Source of the DNA: Lanius collurio
Lineage: Eukaryota; Chordata; Aves; Passeriformes; Laniidae
Length of the DNA stretch: 64,000 bases
Assembly (NCBI GenBank): GCA_020086605.1
Contig: JACBWW010000050.1
Coordinates: 642,664 to 706,663, forward strand
Direction of reading: 5' to 3'
In this document: piece after piece, positions 48,313-58,232 of the stretch
Layout: the number at the start of each line of letters is the position of its first letter
Position numbering within the stretch: the first letter of the stretch is position 1
The notes under the pieces: model-generated
Told to the model about the DNA's origin: nothing
The model's input: the letters and a program-made list of their open reading frames with translations, nothing else
Databases searched by the model: none
Position numbers and translations under genes: made by a program

Positions 48313-51300
48313 ACTGTCTAGCCTCTCAGGACACTTGCATTTGAACCTCAGATTCATCTTGAGTTAAAAGAAGAATGCTCAGCACAAACCTTAATACAAC
48401 TTGGCCTGGGGTCTGTGTTCTTCTTGCCTCAAACACTGAGCTGCATTTTCCTGCAGCTGTGACTGGTGCCATCAGATTGTGGTGGCAGCTCTCCATAGTT
48501 AATTTTGCTTTATGAGATCAATCCCTTTAGTAATTTGTTTTCTGCCATTACTGCAGAGAGCAATGATCAGAATATTTAAAATATTAGACTGCAGCTTTTC
48601 TGTAATGGCCAAGAAAAAGTAAATCTGGAATGCCAGAAGATAATGGCAAGGTGGTTGGATGTTAGGGTCTTTTTGTGGTAGGCAGAGTTTAAATTCCTGG
48701 CCATGATTTGGTTTATATTAGGCAGAGAATTTGAATTTTTATTATAACATTTGAAGGACTTTTGGTTCTGAAAGATGAAAAGTTTCTTCTAACTCCATCT
48801 ACCCTGAAAAAATATATTCTCCCCAGCATTTTGTGTTCCCTGCCCAAGCAGACAAATCTGAAGTTACCTGGACCAGTTACCTTTGTGACTGCTTGTGGCA
48901 GAAGATTGCAGCCCAAAAGCCACACTCATCCAGGGAGATGCACCTAGATGTTTTCATTTTCTGAGGTGCTATGTTTGCATTGCAAAATCATCCAGTCTCA
49001 TCTATTTATGGTTTATGGCTTAATATGGCCCAGGTTTATATTGTCAGAGAAATTGCTGGGATTTGCTCTGTGAAGCAGAGGAGTTCTGGGCAGACATTTT
49101 AATTTCCATCAGCTGTCATATCCTGGGAAGATAATTAAACACTCTTCATTTTCCATTTTAAATGGTATACAAAAGCTGGACATTAAGCTCAGAGAGCTTT
49201 CCAAAAGGGGACATGTGGGTAGCTTCAAACTTTCCTTTGGCACCCAGCCACCAGCGAGGGTCAGCCCGAGTTCACTGTTTCCCATTGTGTAAGGCTATTT
49301 GTTTAGCATTTCTTTTGTCTGAAGTGGCCTTGTCAAATGAGATCTCCACATAATTTTCATTTGGCCCTTCACTCACATCTGAGCTGTCACTTTCATGGAA
49401 GCAGTTTATTTTGAGCTTAACAGAACTGTAGGCATAAGTAGACAAAGCTTTAAGAAATTCACATAATTTTCCAGCTTAATTGTAAAGGTATCCCTAAAAA
49501 AATGGAGTAGGCAGCCTCACAATCTCATGGTGTAAAAATCCAAAGACACTTCCAAGGACCAAGGTTCAATAACTTGGTTCACTCTGCCACTGTAGACAGG
49601 CTGGCTCCCGAATGTCAATCTCTGTAGTTTAACTAGATTAAGAAAATAATTCACACATTGTTTTGAGTGAGGGACACATCCTTCTTCACATCCTGTCCTG
49701 CATAGCATTGCTGAGCAGGGCTGAAAGCTTCCCCTCCTCCAGCATGAGGCCACCACACACTGTAGGTGCACATCATCCCTGGTGCCCTCAGGGTCCTTCT
49801 GACACGGTGCATCCATGTGTTTGCTCTCTGGGATACAAGAACAACCCCTGAAAAAAATTAATATAATCTCCTGGCAGGTCTGTATTCCAGGATTTAGCTG
49901 GGGACTGGAACTGCAGTCGCTGTTGCCATTCTAGTTAATCCTCCTTGGCTGCAGCTGCATGCCAAGATTTCCAGCTGGGCACGTACCTGCTCGTGTACCT
50001 GCTCACCCAGCTGATACTGAGCCAGATTGGTGGCATTTTCTCTTACTTTAAATCTAAATTAAACACAATATGGAAAGGGATGTTGCTGAGCACTTTTAAA
50101 CTTGTAATTACAGGTGATATCACTGAACACTGTACAGATCCACCTCTACTGGTATTTGATATGCAAATGGAAGAGAACATGTTGCTGTTGGCACAGAACC
50201 ACAAGGGCTGGGAAGGGCCTCCAGAAGACCTCTACTCACTCCTTCCTCCTCATCAGTGCAGGTACAGTGAGTTGCTTAGAACCATGTCCAGTTAAATTTT
50301 GGGTATCTCCAAAGATGGAGCTTTTACAGCCTTTCTGGGCAACTGATGTCAGTTTTTCTCTACCCTCATGGTAGAAAATTCTTCTCTTCTGTAGAGCTAG
50401 AATTTTAATCTGACACATACAACAAAAGCAAAAAGCATCATCTCTAGCTGCATATACATGCTACACTCATTTCTTGTGTGGTTTGTGAACCCCTCAAAAT
50501 TTCTGCCTACTCCTTAGCATTTTCCCACTGCTAACAAAATTACATTTCTCTAATCATCTCCATTGTCTCTATGCTCCATTTGTATCCTGGAAACTGCCAC
50601 GGTTGTGTCTCATTTCAATTTCTTGATGGCCTTGCTCAAAGACCAGTTGCCACTGTATGGAAGTCCAGTATATTTAAAATAATCAATTATGGAAAATGAT
50701 ACAGTTCCAGCTGCCTTCCAGAAGGCTCCTTTGGCAGGAGTTAAACACTGCAGCAGAAGCACGCACAGGGCTGTTTTCTCACAGCTCATTGCTTAGAACA
50801 TAAATTGATGCACGGGATGCAAACACCCCTAGTGGGATCCCCTGCCAGCCCTACACTACACCCCGAAAGCTCTGCCCTCCCAGGGCCATGTCCTGCTGCT
50901 GGCCCTGGCAAGTCATTGACATTCCCGTTTGCTCATGTCCCTGGAAAGGAGTGGGACATGACTTCAGTGGGTGCCATGCGAGCTGTGAGTGACAGAGCAC
51001 ACTCTGCGTGTCATGGCACATCCCATCACCCGTGTGTCTGTCACCTGGGACACAGAGCTCCTCCTTACAGGGTNCATGTGCAATGCCAGCAGGGATGGGT
51101 GTGCCCCAAAGGAAAGTTATCTGAACTGGTAGGAGATGAATATCTCAACGTGATCACAAGAATTAACAACACTAAACACATCTCCAAGAGGCTTTGGGCA
51201 AGGCCCTGATCGCCACAGACATTCCATGAGCTGCTCTTTGCCACAATATTGTTGTCTTTGATATCCTTAGAGAACAGAAAGTTATGCAAGTTAGTTATAT

Positions 51301-53674
51301 CTTTGCTTTACAACAAGGATACTTTAGCTCTTCCCTGTTCTCCTATCACTCTCTGGGTGATACATATCTAGCTATACAGTAAAAATCAGAAAACTACTAT
51401 TTTTGGCACCTATAATTGGAAAGGTTCTTCCTCTAACAAAATGACACAGTTCTGAAATGGTGCTCCATGATGTTAAAGAGCTGCTGTTTTTACATTTCTG
51501 CAGTGGGAGACAGTGGGAAATTTGTAAATGAACAGATATTTCAAATTTGAGAGTTAAATCGGGAACACATTATTTCAATGAGATTTTAAAAATACTTTTT
51601 TTCAGTTGCTCATGATGTTGTGGAAGAGCTTTGAATAACCCCTTCTCCACTCCAAATCCCAATGGCACCTTTCAAAAATGATGTGGATCAAAAAGCAGGA
51701 TTCAGACTTCAAAAATCTGAAAATATCTGAAATTTTCATTTAAAATGAAAGATTTTATTCTTCACTTTTTCAATGGGGAAGATAAAATATGATGCTAAAG
51801 CAAATCTTTAACATAGCACATTTTTCATTTAACAAGAAAAACCAGGCAATAATTTCCGTCCCAGTGGAAGAAGTGCAGCTCTTTGCACAGTGTTCTCAAG
51901 CAGGCCCCCTCTGTGGTTACATGCACCACAAGCTGTAGCTATTTTAATGCTTTTTAGCTTCAGCATTCCTACATGTCATTGAAAGCATCCAGCTTTCCAC
52001 GAAACAAATCTGTACTTTAATGAGGTAGCTGTCTAGAATACATATTCCTTCCCATGCTATCAGATAGGAAATTTGGAAATGGAACAATAAAAAACACATA
52101 AACTGGACCAAAGATTAACATCCTGTGTCCATGGTACAAGGCTCTGCCTATGTCCAGTGTGGCAAACTGCTCCTCTTTCCACAGTTGTTTTATTATTCTT
52201 TGCTTTTTTTTCAGGGCTGAGCATAAAATCTAGTCACTTCCGTGATTCTCTATCTATGTGACTGCCTTTTAAGAAGAGATGTTAATGAATATGATTAAGC
52301 TGGCACACCCTTAAGTAACATTAAGCTACTTTAAATATATTCCCCCTAATATACCAGCTGTTTTCTGTGAAGAAAATATTATCTTCAAGAGATTTCCTTC
52401 TAGAGAAGAAATATCCTCTCATTTGCCCCAAAGGAGTTTACTCCTTTACCTTTATAGTTAGACTATGTGCATTTTGAATTTGTCTAGAGTTCTCCTGCTG
52501 TGACCTTCACCACACTTCCTTCTCAGATCAGAGTTGATGGCTGGGTCTGCTTTCACTCAACTGCCCACAAGTAACTCTGGTGTGGTTTTGCTCTCAGAAA
52601 GCAAAAATCCCACCTGGAGTTTCAGGAAGGTGTTGTTGCCATTGCAGACTACCAGTTGTATTTTCCCTTCAAACCTCAGATGATCCTTCTATGCAGAAGC
52701 TGAGCTTCAGAACATCACTAACAAATGGGAATTTTGCACACCCAACTGGGCATTTTCTTCTCTTCCTGGTAAGGAATTGCTGCAGCATTGGAAAAAGCGA
52801 CAGCTGGTGGGTCCCTTGGGAGCCCACCTCACCACGTGTGTGATTCTGTAGAGGTTTCCCCAGACTGTCACCAGAGAAACTCCTGGTTCTCTATGGAAAT
52901 GCAGTGGGACAACCAGTGAAGGCTGAGGACTGAATCCACATTTTTTTTTATTTTGAAAACTAATAGTTTCCCAGTTGTTAAGCTAATTCTCCTCTCCCTT
53001 ACTTTACTCCTGGCCATGCAGCACCTGAAACATCTTCCTCAGTTTTCACTGACTTCTCTTTCCTTCCATGGCTCACTCCTGTGGGATTGTGCCTTTCTGG
53101 GGAGCAGAGCTCCTCCCCTATCCTCACAGGGAGGGTGCTGCCATCAGCTTTTCTCCTGATGCAAAGTGACTGTGTCCTTCTGGGGGGTCATTCACGCTTA
53201 TGCTTCCATGCATCCAGCTCCAGGGCCTTAGGAGATACTAAAAAAACCTCTTCCCTAAACAGCACAGCTTGGCTGGGCTGGGCCAAACGTGAATTGAGCT
53301 CTACTGACTGCAAGCGGAGCCAAGGAAAAGCTTTCTAGATTAGCTGTTTAAATTAGGTAATGAGATCACTCCCTGCACTGTCCCTCTGATGACTGTCCAT
53401 CACCTGCCCAGCACTCATCCCAGGCTGGCTGTTCAGTTTTGGTCACTGCAAAGAGGTGGGAATTACGCCTCAGCTCACTGCAGGAAAGGACAGGATTTTG
53501 TCATGATCCAGTCAAAAATTTATTTTAACTGGCTGTAAACCTAGGGCAGGATCCTGCTAGCAATGACTCAGGATAAAAGTGGGACTGTGGCCCTAAGAAC
53601 CAAAGGAACTAAATTGCATTAAAATATTTAGTTTTGGTGACAGACTTCACATCAACCCTACAGGTGGTTTAGTA
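48313..53674. other. Intergenic, AT-rich, largely repeat-free
   Basis: About 5.3 kb, notably AT-rich at 51240-52480, with one undetermined base (n) at 51074. Apart from a doubtful CR1 trace at 50191-50260 I see no insertion and no gene. The hydrophobic frame at 49945-50295 + opens on TTG and has no homologue I know. Confidence 0.5.
50191..50260 (-). repeat. Possible very degraded CR1 end, antisense
   Basis: 'cacagaaccacaagggctgg' followed by 'gaagggcctccagaagacct' resembles an antisense CR1 terminus, but the match is short and could be chance. Confidence 0.35.
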
Positions 53675-53862
53675 ATAGAATCATTGAATATCCCCAGTTG
53701 GAAGGGACCCACAGGGATCAGAGACTCCAACTCCTGGCCCTGCACAGACACCCCAACAACCCCACCCGGGGCATCCCTGGCAGCGCTGTCCAAACGCTCC
53801 TGGAGCTCTGGCAGCCTCGGGGCCGTGCCCATTCCCTGGGGAGCCTGGGCAGTGCCCAACCA
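53675..53862 (-). repeat. CR1 fragment, antisense
   Basis: 'atagaatcattgaatatccc', 'gggacccacagggatcag', 'ccctggcagcgctgtccaaa', 'cgctcctggagctctggcag' and 'gggagcctgggcagtgccc'. It is nearly identical over long blocks to the 7634-7918 copy, which implies a comparatively young subfamily. Confidence 0.93.
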
Positions 53863-55451
53863 GTGAGAGACTGCAAACATACCAGGACATTAACAATGCC
53901 ATTCAAGACTTCGAATGCTGCAGCAATAAAGCCAGTTCAATGTGTAATTTTCTGAAGAGATTCTCTCTTCAGGTCTCAAAATGTGTATATCTCTGCCAGT
54001 TCTTCTCTTCTTTGCAAATGAAATTTTTATCTTTGCATCAATTTCTCCCACCATCAGATTTCAAAGAAGGATGTTCAGTTATCAAAACACTGAAGCTGGT
54101 TTGGGCGCTTGCCAGCTTCAGAGGCATCATGTTCACTATCCACTGGACTGCTTTGAAGGATGCCTTTCTTCTAAAATACTACATCTTTTAGAGGTACATT
54201 TTATTTATATTTTATTGAGTCTTTATTTCTACAAGTTTCTTTAACCTCCCAGTGGCATCCAGAGGAAATTTCATGGCAGGGATGAGGTAAATTAAAACCA
54301 ACTTTCAGAAGGGAAGGGTTATTTTTGCTAGTGAAATCAGCAAATGCCTCTGTCAGGAAGCTGTGGATTCCAGGAAGGACAGTTGCTTCACATCAAGCAG
54401 GAATACAATGTTTCCTCAGACAGCATCTTTTAATCTCTGGGCAGTGGTCACCAGAGGTGCTGGGGGACAATAACAGGTAGTGCTCAGGACACTCTTCTGG
54501 TCTGGCCCAGAGGAGATGCAGCATCCTGGGGCAATGGGAGGCAAGACTTCCTCATTTTCCCTTTTAGCTGAAGATTAAGCAGCAGCATGTTGCAGCCCCA
54601 AGGTGTACACAAACAGGAGCTCTAGGAGCACAGGCAGCCACCTCACAACATGGACACAAACAAAAGTACATTTATTGCAAGGCTGGCAAGGGAACTCTTC
54701 GAGCCAATCTACCAACTCTCCCTGCAAACGAGCCATAGCTGCGATCCAGACTCAGCTGCCTGAGGTGCCCTGTCCCGAGGATTAACATTTGCCTCGTGTT
54801 CTGCCCTCTGCAACTCAGAAGAGCTTCTGTGAAAGTATCTCTGCTCACAATCTGTGGCTCACGTGGAAACAGGAGCGTTCAAACCGTCTGCAGGGAAAAA
54901 ATGCCTGCTCACATTTTGTGGGGTTTTCCTCATTCCTTTTGAATCACTTCTCCTTTGGGCACTGCTCTGCACCAAGGTGTTTGCTCTGTCAGCAGCTGAA
55001 GGGAAGGCACAGGTAGGTTCCTCCAGCACTGGGTGATCCGAGCCTGGAGTTTTACTCACACAGTGCAATATTTCTTCATTAAGAGCACTGTGAAATCCTG
55101 ATGCCAGTGAGATAACAGTTGCTGAACTAAGTCACTGCTGACAGGGAATTTTCATCCTTTCCCCAAGACAATTTTTTCTTTATTTTAGAGATAGTTTTTT
55201 CATGATGTTTTTCACTATGATGTCTTTCATGACATCAGTGTGCATATTATCTAAAGAACTGAGTAGGAGCACCAGATGATGCAGAGGTCAAAGTGTGTTT
55301 TGGTGGTTGAATACAAAGTTAGGAGTTAAGAGTTGAAATCATCTTCTTGGGAACTGTTTGCCTGGGAAATATTTGACAAGTGAAAAACTACCATAGATGA
55401 CTTATAGACTTGGTCCAATGTAGATTAACTTTATGAAAATCATATGAATAA
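53863..55451. other. Intergenic, nothing recognised
   Basis: Unique, AT-rich sequence to the right of a CR1 copy. Its right edge touches the possible 3' end of the minus-strand candidate gene. Confidence 0.5.
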
Positions 55452-55457
55452 TTTATT
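55452..55457 (-). promoter_or_regulatory. Possible polyadenylation signal for minus-strand candidate
   Basis: 'tttatt' on +, which is AATAAA on the minus strand, about 500 bases after the stop of the candidate exon at 55959. It is the first such hexamer I found past that stop. Its use is only inferred. Confidence 0.3.
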
Positions 55458-55958
55458 TCTGTAATTTTAGATTTTACCTAAATCTCTGCCACTATGCAAA
55501 AATCCAGAATGATAAAAACGCTCAGGAGCACTACAGAGAACTATTTTGCCATCACTTTTAAAGATAAAAGATATCAAAATATGTGAAGTAACATGATCTT
55601 AAAGCCCAGTAACATACAGCAGAAAATGGCAATGGTTACTAGTTAGAGAATTTTCAGTAGTAAAATAACAACTTCTTTCTTGTGACTCTGTCTAGCAACC
55701 TCTGCTGTGAACAGAACTATTGATCCAGGGAGATGTTTTGCTCAGAGGCTGGAATTCAGCTTCCCTGTGTGCAGGCAGCTCTGCCCCAAGCCTGCTACCC
55801 AGCAGGGCTCCAGCCAAAGGGAGATGACCTTGCAGTTCAGAGTCTCTGTGTTTTCTGACAGATAAACCTAGGCCCAGCCCAGGCACTGATTTCCCTTTCA
55901 GCTGCACATGTAACAGGGGCTTTCTTCTGCATCATTTAAAAAATGCAGTTCCTCTCTG

Positions 55959-56337
55959 TCACATTGATCCAGATTTCAGGCCAGCTTTCACTTGCTTTTC
56001 AACCTTCTTATCATCTGCAGCTGAGTCATCTCCCGTGTTTCCTGTAGTCTGGATTAATTCCTTCTTTGCCAGATGGGATTTCCACTCCCACTCTTCCTCC
56101 ACAGACTCCTTGAGCAAGTCATCTTGCTTTTCTGCCTCAGCTTTTCCATTTCTAACATGGGAATCAGGACACTTTCCTTCCTTGGACCAATTTTGAGAAC
56201 AAATCCACTTCTGTCTACAGAGTACTGTGAGGACTGCCACTGAAAACTGTGTAATCAGTGTAATCCATAGTGTGCTTTCACAAGGGTATCCATGAATAAA
56301 GAAATGCATTGTATCCCTCTTCCCAGCTAAATGCACC
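55959..56337 (-). CDS. Candidate terminal exon: membrane span plus charged tail (unrecognised)
   Basis: I do not recognise this protein. Read on the minus strand, a good acceptor ('attctccattcctag', AG at 56339-56338) is followed at once by 125 open codons ending in TGA at 55961-55959. The exon's first base completes a split codon (phase 2). Residues 21-40 (STLWITLITQFSVAVLTVLC, 56276-56217) form one clear hydrophobic span, followed by Arg-Gln-Lys and a tail of about 85 residues rich in Glu, Lys and Asp, as expected of a single-pass protein with its tail in the cytosol. The first in-frame ATG is at 56309. A phase-matched partner exon lies at 57658-58232. It could be a real but unrecognised gene, a decaying gene or chance; no known domain supports it. 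Confidence 0.35.
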
Positions 56338-56607
56338 CTAGGAATGGAGAATTACAGTCACATCAAAGTTCTAGGAGAGATGCTGAAGGACAAGTATCAA
56401 CTGTACCACAGACAGAGGCAGGGTGGCAGGAAAAAGGCAAAAATTGAGGTCTCCACGTGGAGCTGAGGATTTGTGGGGCTCAACATGAGCCCATAGAGAA
56501 GGAGGAGGAAGAGAAGATGCTAAACTGACCACGCCCAGACATCTGGTTTCTGAGATAGAAGCAAGAGTGATGGAGAATAAAGCTTGGAAGTGCTTTCAGC
56601 ACCTCAC

Positions 56608-57456
56608 TCAGCAACCAACCTGAGATTTTAGTAGACAGCCCTGTAAGTGCCCTTCCTCCACAGCCCTGGTAACACTATGGTGGCAGAAAACAATCTCACA
56701 GGGAAACCCACAGAACTGTAGAGTGCTGAAGTCAATGAAAACATCATCCAGCTCTCCACCTGGCACTTGGACTGTGCCAATATTGACCAAATCATTGTTG
56801 GTGTTAAATAGACTCCCTTTCATTTGAAATGCAAACAGGCAAATATTAGTGCTATCTCTAATAAGACTTGGAGAATGCACACACCAACCCCTAATCATTA
56901 CCCTTGGACATGGCCTGGAGGGTACAGAGCAATGGAGAGGATGTGCTGCATCCTCTGAATTAGACTGAAATGGAAGAAAGCTAAAAGCTGAAAGAGCTCC
57001 CAGATCATGATGGACACAAGCTGGTGCATTGGAAATGATACCAGAATGCCCTGTATTCATGTTTCATCTGTATTTTCTGAGCTCAGAGTGAGGTCTGAAC
57101 AGCTCTCCCTGCAGTGATGGGTGTGTGAGGTCATTGAAGGATGGATGTGCCTGAAGAACTTCCCCGTCCCTCCCTGTAGTGAATGGGACCAAAGGACACC
57201 TGAACTCCTTTGGCTTCCAAGGAAGCTTTAATTTATTTTCACCAAACCAGAGAGGACACAGCTCTGCACTCTCCTTGTTAACATTCTTTGCTATGAGTAT
57301 GGACTCCTTCTTTGGAGAGTAAATAAAATATTTACAGTCTATAAATCTAGGAAAATTGTTTCTCTTTATGCAGCAGATCGACTTCCCTGGCCTGCTGCAG
57401 GGCAAATTGAGTGCCAGTCTCCAGCTCATCTCATAGCCTACAAGACTTACATATTT
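56608..57456 (-). pseudogene. Long minus-strand open frame broken by one stop (unrecognised)
   Basis: In one minus-strand frame, sequence is open from 57456 down to the stop at 56610-56608, about 283 codons, with a single TGA at 57066-57064. The upstream half has an ATG at 57429 (121 codons), and the lower half restarts with ATG at 57060 (150 codons), two codons after the stop. The product is moderately Cys-rich with no hydrophobic span and no motif I can name. It lies inside the inferred intron between the two candidate exons, so it may be a retrocopy, a decayed exon or an unusually long chance frame. No poly(A) tail or repeat ends flank it. Confidence 0.25.
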
Positions 57457-57657
57457 TTAGATCATCTTGGCAAAGATCTTGTGATTTACACACAATTTTT
57501 TTGCCAGAGAGGATACTGAGGGCTTCTTCTACAATACAAATTATATTTTGTAACTACTGTTACGAGAGTCTTTTGTAACAAAGCTTTGTAAGATGCTGAC
57601 TTTCTTTTGTTGGCTTCATTTAAATCTGCTGTGTTTTATGGGTTCTGCACCACTCAC

Positions 57658-58232
57658 ATTTCTGAATCATTTGCATTATTCCTCATACTCTTTTGGCTGA
57701 GAGGTGCACCGGGTTTTACATAGAACTTTACTAGCAGGACATGCATGTTGAAACAAATCGTAATGCTTGGGATTTGTATCTTCAAAGTGCTCTTCAAATA
57801 CAGCCAAATACAGCTTTGCACCATTGGGTTGAGGAACCGAGAAGAGTTTATTCCTCTTTCACTGGAAAGTGAGTCGCTGAAGTGATGCTGTGTCCCCATG
57901 AACCCAGAACATGCCCAGGTGGGATATCGGTGCTGGCCCCCACCAGGCCAAGGGAAGAGCAGGCTCCTTTTATTTTGGAAATGGTTAGTCACATTCAAAG
58001 GAGCCCTAATGCTATTTTGAACCATAGAAACACCACCTTTGGTGTGTTTCCATGCAGTCTCAGAAGTTATTGGGCTGATTTTCTCCCTGTCCAACACCAC
58101 AGAGTTGGGCAAGGCTGAACTTCCTCCAGTGCTTCTTTGGTTGTACACACAAATACATAATGAGATTATGTGTAGTGTGCAGACTCCTGTCTGGTCACAG
58201 TATAGAAAATATAGATAACACCTAGATAACAC
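57658..58232 (-). CDS. Candidate internal exon, possible extracellular segment (unrecognised)
   Basis: I do not recognise this product. The frame is open for 191 codons and ends at a textbook donor (GAAAT then GTGAGT; last exon base 57658) placed after the second base of a codon, which matches the phase of the acceptor at 56337. Joining them reads Ser-Glu-Met-Val-His across the junction and leads into the membrane span. The segment has three N-glycosylation sequons (Asn-Val-Thr, Asn-Ser-Ser, Asn-Asp-Ser), as expected outside the cell. The frame opens on GTG (58232), so the true 5' boundary is unknown. A pyrimidine-rich acceptor-like site at 57863-57862 would give a 204-base exon, phase 2 at both ends. 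The upstream half is less convincing. Confidence 0.28.

Noticed and set aside
49945..50295. + strand frame with a hydrophobic N-terminal part
   Set aside because: It opens on TTG, its lower half overlaps a possible old CR1 end, and nothing supports splicing or translation.
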